Shown piece by piece: positions 34,002 through 42,088 of a stretch of DNA of 64,000 bases. The DNA is taken from contig DYJA01000001.1 of the NCBI GenBank assembly GCA_020723345.1, positions 216,183 through 280,182 on the forward strand, read 5' to 3'. The translations under genes and the position numbers were made by a program. Source of the stretch: Candidatus Aquidulcis sp. GTDB taxonomy: Bacteria > Chloroflexota > Anaerolineae > UBA4142. Every line of letters begins with the position of its first letter. Positions within the stretch are counted from its first letter, which is position 1. Below the pieces are notes generated by a model. It was given only the letters and a program-made list of their open reading frames with translations, did not search any database and had not been told where the DNA came from.

Positions 34002-35204
34002 ATGACCGATTTCAATCCTCAATTGACGCGGCGCGGTTTTTTGAAATCGTCCGCGTCCAGTGTTGGCGCGTTCGTTTTTCTTGATCGCGCGTTTTGGTCG
34101 CTGACCGAAGGGCTGGCGCGACTTGGCGCGCCGCCGCCGTGGTACAAAGGTCAGGTCAAGACGACGTACAACTATTGCGACATTTGCCCCTGGCGCTGCG
34201 GCGTCGTCGTCAAGAGCGTCGGCAATCGCGTGTACAAAATCGACGGCAATCCGAAAGATCCAAAATCGCGCGGGATGCTTTGCGCGCGCGGTCAAGCCGG
34301 AGTTTCGTTCTTGTACGATCCTGATCGGCTGAAACAACCGATGATTCGCACAGGCGAGCGCGGCGAGGGCAAATTCAAGAACGCGACCTGGGAAGAAGCG
34401 CTCGATTACAGCGCGCAAAAACTGAAAGCGCTGCGCGACAAGTACGGACCCGAATCACTCGCGGTCTTCGGTCACACCTCCGGCGATTTCTGGTTCACCG
34501 ATTATTTCGCGCAAGCATTCGGTTCGGTCAATTCGGCGAAAGCATCCGTGACGATGTGTACCGCGCCACGCGAAGAAGCGTCCATTCTCACGACGGGGCG
34601 CTCGATTGGCAATCACGAGCCGGTCGATTGGGAAAAGAGCAAGTGCGTCGTGCTCATCGGCACGCACATCGGCGAGGATGCGCGCAATACGTTGATGCAA
34701 GACATGGCGAACGCGCGCGCGAACGGCGCGAAACTGATCGTCGTCGACCCGCGCTATTCCTCCGCCGCGATGAAAGCCGATCATTGGCTGCCGATCAAAC
34801 CCGGCACCGATACCGCGCTCTTGCTCGCGTGGATGAACGTCCTCATCGCCGAAAAATTGTACGACGCGGATTTCGTGAGCAAGTGGACGGTCGGCTTCGA
34901 CAAACTCGCCGCGCACGTCAAAGAATTCACGCCGGAGTGGGCGGCGTCCATCACCGAACTTCCCGCCGACAAAATTCGCGAGACGGCGCGCGCGTTCGGC
35001 AACGCGCGTCCCAGTTCGGTCATCGTTCCCGGTCGTCACGTGATCTGGTACGGGAACGACACGCAGCGGATGCGCGCGGTGTACATCTTGATGGGCTTGA
35101 CCGGCTCGTACGGACGCGAGGGCGGTTTGTATTTCAACAAGCCGCCGTTCCTCGAAGAGATTCCGCATCCGCCCTTCGCCGCCGCGAGCGGCGCGGGTGG
35201 CTGA
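34002..35204 (+). CDS. molybdopterin oxidoreductase catalytic subunit, N-terminal part (ends at in-frame TGA)
   Basis: 400 residues to the TGA at 35202. Tat signal 'TRRGFLKSS' at the N-terminus, a 4Fe-4S cluster motif (Cys 59, 62, 66, 94; 'CDICPWRCG'), then the MopB fold with a likely Mo-ligand Cys186 in 'SVTMCTAP'. The best family resemblance is polysulfide/thiosulfate reductase catalytic subunits (PsrA/PhsA-like); this is by motif and context only. The protein should be exported folded by Tat and face the outside. The same frame continues after TGA as 35205-36302, so this is either read through, selenocysteine-decoded, or a broken gene. Confidence 0.8.
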   Translation: MTDFNPQLTRRGFLKSSASSVGAFVFLDRAFWSLTEGLARLGAPPPWYKGQVKTTYNYCDICPWRCGVVVKSVGNRVYKIDGNPKDPKSRGMLCARGQAGVSFLYDPDRLKQPMIRTGERGEGKFKNATWEEALDYSAQKLKALRDKYGPESLAVFGHTSGDFWFTDYFAQAFGSVNSAKASVTMCTAPREEASILTTGRSIGNHEPVDWEKSKCVVLIGTHIGEDARNTLMQDMANARANGAKLIVVDPRYSSAAMKADHWLPIKPGTDTALLLAWMNVLIAEKLYDADFVSKWTVGFDKLAAHVKEFTPEWAASITELPADKIRETARAFGNARPSSVIVPGRHVIWYGNDTQRMRAVYILMGLTGSYGREGGLYFNKPPFLEEIPHPPFAAASGAGG

Positions 35205-35239
35205 GCGTCCACCCCAGGGGAGGAGGCAGGTCTGCCTCC
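35202..35239 (+). other. in-frame TGA followed by SECIS-like hairpin
   Basis: TGA (35202-35204), then 24 nt to GGTCT. The hairpin is GGAGGCA-ggtc-TGCCTCC (35222-35239), a 7-bp perfect stem whose apical part GCAGGTCTGC equals the tip of the E. coli fdhF SECIS. It lacks the bulged U of that element. Confidence 0.4.
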
Positions 35240-35255
35240 AGGACCAACCGGCAAG

Positions 35256-36302
35256 GTGCGCGCGGATGGCATCCGCGAGAAATTCCTACGCGGCGGCACG
35301 GCGATGCAGGAACTCGTCGAGCCGATGATCACCGGCAAACCGTATCCGATCAAGGGCTTGATCGCGTACGGGTGTCAAATCTTCCACACGCTGCCGAACG
35401 TTCAACGTACGAAAGACGCGCTCAAGAATTTGGATTTCGTGATGGCGGTTGACGTTCTCCCGCAAGATCACGTCGCGTGGGCGGATGTCGTTTTGCCGGA
35501 AGCGACGTACCTCGAACGCTACGACGAACTGTGGGCGTGCGGTCACAAGACGCCGTACATCGCGCTGCGCGAACCGGCGATTGATCCGTTGTACCAAACG
35601 AAACCCGCGTGGTGGATCGTGCGCGAACTTGGAATGCGACTTGGGTTGGAAGATTTCTTCCAATGGAAAACCGCGGAAGAATATTTGAATCGCCGCTTGA
35701 GTTCGATTGGCTTGAACATCGAAAAACTGCGCGAACAGAAAGGCGTCGTCGTTCAACCCGGCAAGCCGTACCTCGCGGATTTCGAAAAAGACGGCGCAGC
35801 CGCGTCGCCCTTCACGACGGCGAGCGGCAAAGTCGAATTGTATTCTGACGCGCTGGAGAAATCCAAGTTCGATCCATTGCCCAAGTACGAAGCGACGCCC
35901 GACGCGCCTGCCGGTTTCTTCCGTCTGGTGTACGGGCGCAGTCCGGTACACACTTTTGCGCGCACGCAGAACACGCCGGTGCTGAATCAACTGATGTCCG
36001 AAAACGAAGTGTGGGTCAACGACGAAGCCGCGACGAAACTCGGCTTGAAGCACGGCGACCGCGTGATGCTCGAAAATCAGGACGGCGTCAAGAGCGGTCC
36101 CGTCAAAGTCAAAGCGACGCCGCGGATTCGCAAGGATTGTGTCTTCATTGTTCACGGTTTCGGGCACGACGCGCCGGGCATGACGCGCGCGCACAAACGC
36201 GGCGCGAGCGACGCGGCATTGCAAACGAAATACAAACTCGATCCGATCAGCGGCGGCGCGGGGCTCCGCATCAATTTTGTCAAATTGGTGAGGGAGGCAT
36301 AA
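35256..36302 (+). CDS. molybdopterin oxidoreductase catalytic subunit, C-terminal part
   Basis: 348 residues from GTG 35256, but the frame is open from 35205 directly after the TGA, without any frameshift. It contains the rest of the MopB domain ('VLPEATYLERYDELW') and the molydopterin-dinucleotide-binding C-terminal barrel ('VYGRSPVHTFARTQNTPVL', 'VWVNDEAATKLGLKHGDRV', 'HGFGHDAPG'). The GGGGAGGAGG upstream could act as an RBS but is also part of the SECIS-like hairpin. Joined to 34002-35204 the product is 766 residues, a normal length for PsrA/PhsA-type subunits. Confidence 0.8.
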   Translation: MRADGIREKFLRGGTAMQELVEPMITGKPYPIKGLIAYGCQIFHTLPNVQRTKDALKNLDFVMAVDVLPQDHVAWADVVLPEATYLERYDELWACGHKTPYIALREPAIDPLYQTKPAWWIVRELGMRLGLEDFFQWKTAEEYLNRRLSSIGLNIEKLREQKGVVVQPGKPYLADFEKDGAAASPFTTASGKVELYSDALEKSKFDPLPKYEATPDAPAGFFRLVYGRSPVHTFARTQNTPVLNQLMSENEVWVNDEAATKLGLKHGDRVMLENQDGVKSGPVKVKATPRIRKDCVFIVHGFGHDAPGMTRAHKRGASDAALQTKYKLDPISGGAGLRINFVKLVREA

Positions 36303-37118
36303 ATGACAACCCGCTACGCATACTCGATTGATCTGGATCGCTGCATCGGTTGTCAGGCATGTACGGTCGCGTGCAAGACCGGTAACGAAGTCTCGCTGAG
36401 CGATACGTACATCACCGTCGCCGACATCGTGCGCGGACAGTCGCCCAACTTTTTTGGATCGTTCGCGCATCATCGCTGTTTTCACTGCGGCGACGCGCCC
36501 TGCGTCACCGTTTGTCCGACCAGCACCTTGACGAAATGGAATGGCTTGACCATCGTCGAACCCGAACGCTGCAGCGCGTGCGGCTATTGCACCGACGCGT
36601 GCCCGTTCAAGGTGCCGCACATTTTCGAGAACCACGTTTCGAAATGTATCGCGTGTCTCGAACTCGTCAAGGACGGCGGGACGCCGTGGTGCGCGACGAC
36701 GTGCCCGAGTCAAGCGATCAAATTCGGCGAGCGCGACAAAATTCTCGCAGACGCGCAAGCGCGCGTCGCGCAGATCAAGCCGCGCTTTCCGAACGCGCAA
36801 GTGTACGGCGAAACCGCGCTGGGCGGACTCGGCTTGCTGATGGTTTTGCTCGACAAGCCGAGCGTCTACGGCTTGCCGGACGATCCGCAAATGCCGGCGA
36901 CACTGACCGCGTGGCAACAAGTCGTGCAACCCGCGTCGGTTGGTTTGACCGTGACCGCGATCATCGCGACCGGCTTGTCGTTCATCATCGCGCGGCGACA
37001 GCATCTGCGCGAAAAAGCGGAACTGCACGCGGAAGAGGCGCGTCCTGAGCAGAGTCCTGAGCGAAGCGCAGCGGAGTCGAAGGACGCGGCGGTCGAGGAG
37101 AAGAAAGACAATGGCTAG
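36303..37118 (+). CDS. 4Fe-4S electron-transfer subunit with C-terminal TM helix
   Basis: 271 residues, start ATG 36303 directly after the preceding stop. Four ferredoxin-type Cys motifs, as in DmsB/PsrB/FdnH-type subunits: 'CIGCQACTVAC', 'CFHCGDAPCVTVCP', 'CSACGYCTDACP', 'CIACLELV...CATTCP'. A single TM helix lies around residues 205-225. It passes electrons between the catalytic subunit and the membrane cytochrome. The last 25 residues (RPEQSPERSAAESKD...) are encoded by a dispersed 'tcctgagcgaagcgcagcgg' repeat (37043-37084) that has become coding. Confidence 0.9.
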   Translation: MTTRYAYSIDLDRCIGCQACTVACKTGNEVSLSDTYITVADIVRGQSPNFFGSFAHHRCFHCGDAPCVTVCPTSTLTKWNGLTIVEPERCSACGYCTDACPFKVPHIFENHVSKCIACLELVKDGGTPWCATTCPSQAIKFGERDKILADAQARVAQIKPRFPNAQVYGETALGGLGLLMVLLDKPSVYGLPDDPQMPATLTAWQQVVQPASVGLTVTAIIATGLSFIIARRQHLREKAELHAEEARPEQSPERSAAESKDAAVEEKKDNG

Positions 37119-37761
37119 CGAATCGGTTCGTCTCGTCAGACGCTACTTGCCAACGCAGCGCCTCGTCCACTGGGTCGGCGTGCCGGCGTTTCTGGTGTTG
37201 CTCGTGACCGGCATCGCGTTGCTCGTGCCGCCGTTTTCGTACTACGCGGCGGGCGGCGCGTCGCGAATGATCCACAAAATCGCGTCGTTCGTCCTTGCCG
37301 CGCTGCCGATTGTGTACGTCGTCCTCAATCCCAAAGCCGCGAAGGAATTGCTCAAAGAATCGTTCACGTACACGCGCGATGATCTCGAATGGTTCAAGCA
37401 CATGCCGGCGTACTTCCTCGGTCGCACGAAAGGATTGCCGCCGCAGGGTCGCATCAACGCCGGACAAAAATTGCATCACGCCGCGACGTTCATCATGTTC
37501 GTCTCGATTGGCGTCTCCGGCTGGGTGCTGATGTTCGGCAAAGGGCAACTCGGTCCCGATGGTCTCGCGCTTGCCGCGATGATCCACGATCTTTCGATGC
37601 TCGGCTTGACGGTGCTGATGATCGGTCACATGTATTTTACGTTTGTGTACGATGCGCTCTCCGGCATGTTGCGCGGGTACGTCACCGAAGAGTACGCGCG
37701 AATGGAACACTCCAAGTGGCTGGAGGAATTACCGGAAAACGAATTTGTCGTCAAGAAGTAA
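37111..37761 (+). CDS. cytochrome b-type membrane subunit (FdnI/gamma-like)
   Basis: 216 residues, overlapping the FeS gene by 8 bp. Four TM helices (about 18-38, 55-72, 118-137, 152-175) with heme-ligand type His residues ('RLVHWVGV', 'LHHAATFIM', 'MIGHMYFTF'). This matches the formate-dehydrogenase gamma / thiosulfate-reductase cytochrome b family that links quinones to a periplasmic Mo enzyme. Co-transcribed with the preceding two genes. Confidence 0.88.
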   Translation: MASESVRLVRRYLPTQRLVHWVGVPAFLVLLVTGIALLVPPFSYYAAGGASRMIHKIASFVLAALPIVYVVLNPKAAKELLKESFTYTRDDLEWFKHMPAYFLGRTKGLPPQGRINAGQKLHHAATFIMFVSIGVSGWVLMFGKGQLGPDGLALAAMIHDLSMLGLTVLMIGHMYFTFVYDALSGMLRGYVTEEYARMEHSKWLEELPENEFVVKK

Positions 37762-37827
37762 GGGCGAAGCATTTTTCGCATCCTGAGCGGAGCGCAGCAA
37801 AGTCGAAGGACGAAAAATGCTTCGCCC
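37759..37827. repeat. palindrome TAAGGGCGAAGCATTTTTCG... with a second repeat in its loop
   Basis: Outer arms match 32751-32795. The loop (about 37780-37812) holds a 'tcctgagcggagcgcagcaa' element also seen at 18105-18160 and 37043-37084: one dispersed repeat nested within another. Confidence 0.7.
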
Positions 37828-37862
37828 ATACACCAATAAAAATCTTTTCAGGAGGAAAAGAA

Positions 37863-39614
37863 GTGAACGCTCGAAAATTTTTCTTGATTGCCATGTTATT
37901 CGTCTTGGCAATCACCGCCGTCGCGTGCGCGCAACCGCCGACGCCGACCACGGTGCCGACGCCGATCCCGCCAACGGCTGCGCCCAAACCTACAACCGCG
38001 CCAACCGTCGCGCCGACTGTCGCGCCGACGACCGCGCCCGCCGCGTTCGACATCAAAGCGGTGTTGGACAAGTACGTGACCGCGCTGCCGGACGGATTCG
38101 GCGGCGTGCAGCCCGCCGCGTTGAAAGATCAACTCGCAGCGGCGAAACCATTCTTGCTCGACGTGCGCGAAGCCAGCGAGATCACGACGAATGGTTTCAT
38201 CGAAGGTTCGGTGAACATTCCGATGCGGACGCTGACGAAGAATCTCGACAAACTGCCCGCGAAGGATCAACCCATCGTGACGCTCTGCGCGGTCGGACAG
38301 CGCGGCGGCATCGCGATGACGGTCTTGCAAGTGTTGGGTTACACCAACGTCAAGAACTTGGTCGGCGGTTTTGGCGCGTGGAAAGCCGCGAACCTGCCGG
38401 TCGTGACGACCGGCGCGCCCGCCGCGCCCGTCGCCGGCAAAGCGCCCGAGTTCGACAAAGATTTGTTCGCCGCGATTGACAAGTACGTGACGACGCTGCC
38501 CGATGGTTTCGGCGGCGTGCAGCCCGCCGCGCTGAAAGATCAAATGGCGGCGACCAAAGTGACTTTGGTTGACGTGCGCGAAGCCAGCGAAATCACGACG
38601 AATGGTTCTATCGCCGGATCGGTGAACGTACCGATGCGGACGCTCGTCAAGAATCTCGACAAACTGCCTGCCGACAAAGCCGCGCCCATCGTGACGTACT
38701 GCGCGGTCGGTCAGCGCGGCGCGATCGCGATGACGACGCTGCAGTTGCTCGGTTACACCAACGTCAAGAATCTCGTCGGCGGTTTTACCGCGTGGAAAGC
38801 TGCGAACTTGCCGGTCGTCGGCGGCGCGCCCGCGTTCGACATCAAAGCGGTGTTGGACAAGTATTTCTCGGCGCTGCCAGACGGTTTCGGCAATGTCGCG
38901 CCCGCGGCTGCCAGCGATCAGATGAAGGCGACGAAGGTAACGCTGGTTGATCTGCGCGAAGCGAGCGAGCTCACGACGAACGGCTACATCGAAGGCGCGC
39001 TGAACATCCCGACGCGGACCTTGCTGAAGAACCTGGACAAGTTGCCGGCGGACAAAGCCGCGCCGATCATCATCATGTGCGGCAGCGGCGTGCGGAGTCC
39101 GTTGGGAATGACCGCATTGCAGTTGTTGGGTTACACCAACGTCAAGAATCTGACGGGCGGATTCAACGGTTGGAAGACCGCAAACTTGCCCGTCGTGACG
39201 GGAAGCATGCCTGCCGCGCCGGTCGCGGGCAAAGCCGCCGAGGTGGACAAGGACTTGCTCGCCGCGCTCGACAAGTGGTTTGCGGCGCTGCCGGATGGTT
39301 GGAACAACGTTGCCGTCGCCGCCGCGAACGATCAGATGAAGGCGACCAAAGTTACGTTGATTGATGTCCGCGAAGCCAGCGAATTTGCTACGGGCAAGAT
39401 CGAGGGCTCGGTCAACGTTCCCGTCCGCACGCTGATCAAGAGTCTGGACAAATTGCCTGCCGACAAGACCGCGCCGATCCTCATCACCTGCGCGAGTGGC
39501 CATCGCGGCATGATGTCGGTTGAGGCGTTGCAGTTGCTGGGCTACACCAACGTCAAGAATATCTCTGGCGGCGTGAACGCGTGGAAGACCGCGAACCTGC
39601 CAGTGGTTCCATAG
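37863..39614 (+). CDS. lipoprotein with four tandem rhodanese domains
   Basis: 583 residues from GTG 37863 (AGGAGG RBS). A lipoprotein signal ends at Cys22 ('TAVACAQ'), followed by a Thr/Pro/Ala linker. Four rhodanese domains of about 130 residues follow, highly similar at DNA level. Each has the active-site Cys in a CxxGxR-type loop: Cys142 (CAVGQRG), Cys280 (CAVGQRG), Cys406 (CGSGVRS), Cys543 (CASGHRG). Rhodaneses carry sulfane sulfur as persulfide. Four domains on one surface lipoprotein at the end of a PsrA/PhsA-like operon suggest sulfur relay to or from the Mo enzyme (inference). Confidence 0.92.
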   Translation: MNARKFFLIAMLFVLAITAVACAQPPTPTTVPTPIPPTAAPKPTTAPTVAPTVAPTTAPAAFDIKAVLDKYVTALPDGFGGVQPAALKDQLAAAKPFLLDVREASEITTNGFIEGSVNIPMRTLTKNLDKLPAKDQPIVTLCAVGQRGGIAMTVLQVLGYTNVKNLVGGFGAWKAANLPVVTTGAPAAPVAGKAPEFDKDLFAAIDKYVTTLPDGFGGVQPAALKDQMAATKVTLVDVREASEITTNGSIAGSVNVPMRTLVKNLDKLPADKAAPIVTYCAVGQRGAIAMTTLQLLGYTNVKNLVGGFTAWKAANLPVVGGAPAFDIKAVLDKYFSALPDGFGNVAPAAASDQMKATKVTLVDLREASELTTNGYIEGALNIPTRTLLKNLDKLPADKAAPIIIMCGSGVRSPLGMTALQLLGYTNVKNLTGGFNGWKTANLPVVTGSMPAAPVAGKAAEVDKDLLAALDKWFAALPDGWNNVAVAAANDQMKATKVTLIDVREASEFATGKIEGSVNVPVRTLIKSLDKLPADKTAPILITCASGHRGMMSVEALQLLGYTNVKNISGGVNAWKTANLPVVP

Positions 39615-39626
39615 TATCGATAAGAA

Positions 39627-39662
39627 AACCTTCCAGGTCTTGGAGACCTGGAAGGTTTTTTT
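39627..39662 (+). terminator. terminator of the respiratory operon
   Basis: 13-bp perfect stem AACCTTCCAGGTC/GACCTGGAAGGTT with 5-nt loop and T7. Confidence 0.85.
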
Positions 39663-39663
39663 G

Positions 39664-39690
39664 TAGGACAAATTTCAAATTTGTCCTACT
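39664..39690. repeat. short palindrome GTAGGACAAAT...ATTTGTCCTAC
   Basis: Perfect arms around 'ttcaa'; overlaps the 3' end of holA. Same dispersed class as 20742-20766. Confidence 0.6.
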
Positions 39691-40693
39691 TTGTCAATTC
39701 GACGACGAGCAAATCGAGCGCGAGCACCGGTTCGTTGCGCCCGGTTTTGATCGCGATGTCGGCGTCGAGTAATTTCTGGTAGATCGCTTCGAGTTGCGGC
39801 AGCGAAAAATTGAGCGACTGCGTCCAGGTTTTCTTCGCGACGAACGGGTGCATTTTGAGTTGCGCGGCGGCTTGCTCCACCGTCTTGCCGCGCGCGGCGA
39901 AATCGCGCGTTTGGAGGAGCAGGCGAAACTGCCGCGTGATCATCGTGAGCAGGTACATCGGCGCGGCGTTGTGGGCGAGTTGCGCGTGCAGCAGTTTCAG
40001 CGCGGTCGTCGTTTCGCGGCGTCCAATCGCGTCTACGAGATCGAAAATGTTGGACTCGCCGACGGACGCGACGAGCGCGCGCACGTCTTCGCCGCGAATC
40101 GGTTCGTTCGCGCGGTAGGTCAGCAGTTTTTCGATTTCGCCGTCGAGCAGCCGCAAATCGTTGCCGACGTGCGCGGCAAGTTCGCTCACCGCGTCGGCTT
40201 GAATTGCGCCGTTTTTCGATTTCACGCGATCTTGAATCCACTTGGGCAATTGTCGCGCGTCCGGCGCGGAAAATTCCTTGACGTGCGCGGTCTTGTCTTC
40301 AGCGGCGTGTTTCAAAATCGGATTGTTCTTGGCGAGCGTTTTCGCTTCGACGAAGATCAAGCGCGTCGTCTCCGGCAAGCGTGGCAGGTACGCCGCGAGT
40401 TCCTTCGCCAAACCTGGGTTCGTTTCCTCTTCGACCTCTTCGCCCGATTCCTCTTCACTTTTCTTCCGGCGCGGCTCCAGGCGCGTCAACAATCCTTCGA
40501 CGATCACCAATCGCCGGTCCGCGAGGAACGGCACCGCGTCGCACGCGTGCGTCAATTCGCTCAACGCGATCTTGCGTCCGTCGAGTTGCGTGGTGTTCAG
40601 ATCGGCGAATTGCGGATCGCCCATCTTGGCGCGCAGTTGGTGGACCTGTTCGGTTTTGGAAAACTCGTCTTCGCCGTGAAAAATGTAATACAT
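39686..40693 (-). CDS. holA: DNA polymerase III subunit delta
   Basis: 335 residues. 'YYIFHGEDEFSKTEQV' at the N-terminus, 'RRLVIVEGLL', 'TRLIFVEAKTL', 'DLRLLDGEIEKLLTY' and the C-terminal 'SESNIFDLVDAI..' type collar helices are characteristic of HolA. It loads the sliding clamp as part of the clamp-loader complex. A charged insertion (about 75-95, 'KKSEEESGEEVEEE') is not typical. It lies 10 bp after the ThiF-like gene and is co-transcribed with it. Confidence 0.9.
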   Translation of the reverse strand: MYYIFHGEDEFSKTEQVHQLRAKMGDPQFADLNTTQLDGRKIALSELTHACDAVPFLADRRLVIVEGLLTRLEPRRKKSEEESGEEVEEETNPGLAKELAAYLPRLPETTRLIFVEAKTLAKNNPILKHAAEDKTAHVKEFSAPDARQLPKWIQDRVKSKNGAIQADAVSELAAHVGNDLRLLDGEIEKLLTYRANEPIRGEDVRALVASVGESNIFDLVDAIGRRETTTALKLLHAQLAHNAAPMYLLTMITRQFRLLLQTRDFAARGKTVEQAAAQLKMHPFVAKKTWTQSLNFSLPQLEAIYQKLLDADIAIKTGRNEPVLALDLLVVELTK

Positions 40694-40703
40694 TGCCGTC
40701 TTT

Positions 40704-41921
40704 CTACCAGCGGTTCAGCAAACGCGCGAGCAGGTTGCGACGACGTGCCTGGGGCATCTGCGCCGCCAAGCGCGGCATCGCGTTTGGCGGCAAATGACAA
40801 ACCGGGCAATCGGAACGCTGGGCAATCTTTCGCCATTCGGTTTGCATGGTCATCGTATTGATTCGCATTTCGCGCGCGAGAATTGTTGGGCGAGCAAAAC
40901 CAGCCAGGTATTTGATCGCTTCAAACGCGGCTAGTCCGCCTGCGAGCGAACACGTCGGCGCGATGGAGGGCTGCCCGGCAAGGCGGTGCGTTGCCAGGGC
41001 GTCGAATGTCTCGTCGTAGTATTTGGATCTGCGCCGTCGAGTTGTGTCCACACACGCCCAACAACCTGTTACGCCGGGGACGTAGAGTGGTCCGACGAGA
41101 GCGCGGTATCCCTGTAGTCCCAGAGTCAATAGCGGAATGCGCTCCGCGAAGCAAGCCGCGTTCGACCAACGCAGAATCAATCCTTGCGGCTCATCTGCCG
41201 TTAACGCGAAAAGATCATGTCCACGAATCAGTTGGGCGAGATCGCTCTCCGATTCGATCCGGCGAACTATTCCTTGAAATTCCATCGTCGGCGAAAGCAA
41301 AGCCAGGGCTTGCGCCGCCGCATCGACCTTCAGCTTCCCCACATCCGCCGGGCGATAAAGGACTTGGCGATTGAGATCGCTTGCCGAAACCTGGGCATAG
41401 TCAATCCCGACGATCTTGCCTATTCCTGCGAGGGCTAGATTATAAGCGACCCAACTTCCGGTTCCCCCCAGTCCGAGGAGAACGACCGACGCTTGTTTCA
41501 ACGCAACTTGGTAATCGTACCGCGAAGCCGAGGATTTTTCAAAGGGCATGAAGAATGAAAAGTTACGTTCCCAACGCGCGCGGTAATCTTCATCCAATTG
41601 GGCGGGAGGAAGGGTGGCTCCGTCGACGAGCATTCGTTGATCCAATAAATACCTGAGGACAAGCATGATCGCCTCAGTCTCAACATTGCCCAGTTCCGTT
41701 CTGACGGCTTGTACGATCTGAGGAACTGTTCTGGTCCCATCTGCCTTGGCGAGGGCTTGATCGATGACGCGGGTGAAGGATTTGGGCAAAGGCAGGATCA
41801 CGTTTTGTTCGGGCGAAAGGATGCAAATTGTGCCATCCTCTGCGCGAACGGGGAGCAAGTACGGCAAAAGCATGGGTTGTGCTGGCAGACCTGGGGATTG
41901 ACGCGCAACAGGATCAACCAC
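40704..41921 (-). CDS. ThiF/MoeB/HesA-family E1-like protein with N-terminal RRE/PqqD-like domain
   Basis: 405 residues from GTG 41921 (AAAGGAG RBS). Residues 15-100 look like a PqqD/RRE winged helix ('RVIDQALAKADGTRTVPQIV', 'ILVLRYLLDQRMLVDG'-type pattern). The ThiF domain follows with ATP loop 'LGLGGTGSWVAYNLALAGIG', the Arg of 'DLNRQVLY', and paired Cys motifs CWAC and CPVC that should bind zinc. E1-like enzymes adenylate the C-terminus of a peptide or sulfur carrier; an RRE fused to ThiF is typical of RiPP (TOMM, microcin C7-like) enzymes. No precursor peptide or cyclodehydratase was found nearby. Confidence 0.75.
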   Translation of the reverse strand: MVDPVARQSPGLPAQPMLLPYLLPVRAEDGTICILSPEQNVILPLPKSFTRVIDQALAKADGTRTVPQIVQAVRTELGNVETEAIMLVLRYLLDQRMLVDGATLPPAQLDEDYRARWERNFSFFMPFEKSSASRYDYQVALKQASVVLLGLGGTGSWVAYNLALAGIGKIVGIDYAQVSASDLNRQVLYRPADVGKLKVDAAAQALALLSPTMEFQGIVRRIESESDLAQLIRGHDLFALTADEPQGLILRWSNAACFAERIPLLTLGLQGYRALVGPLYVPGVTGCWACVDTTRRRRSKYYDETFDALATHRLAGQPSIAPTCSLAGGLAAFEAIKYLAGFARPTILAREMRINTMTMQTEWRKIAQRSDCPVCHLPPNAMPRLAAQMPQARRRNLLARLLNRW

Positions 41922-41995
41922 TGCGATCTCCTTTGCTCTGAGTACGATTCCAGAATCGTCTCAGTTTCGCGCTGAGTTAGTTTTTGTGAATCGAC

Positions 41996-42031
41996 AAGAA
42001 AATGACCTTGGGCACATTATACCCAAGGTCA
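41996..42031 (-). terminator. terminator of the giant DUF11 gene
   Basis: 10-bp perfect stem TGACCTTGGG/CCCAAGGTCA (42003-42031) followed on the minus strand by TTTTCTTG. Its loop contains the -10 box of the next gene. Confidence 0.75.
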
Positions 42032-42043
42032 TCCTATTTCCAA
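42016..42043 (-). promoter_or_regulatory. promoter of the ThiF-holA operon, overlapping the terminator
   Basis: Minus strand TTGGAA (42043-42038), 16 bp, TATAAT (42021-42016). The -10 lies in the loop of the upstream terminator hairpin. Confidence 0.55.
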
Positions 42044-42088
42044 ATTTTGTTATTCTGTGTTGCTGTCCAGAAAACAGATTCGCGATAT

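Noticed and set aside
35202..35204. TGA as the active-site selenocysteine that binds molybdenum
   Set aside because: The likely Mo-ligand position (Cys186, SVTMCTAP) is far upstream; codon 401 is in a linker.
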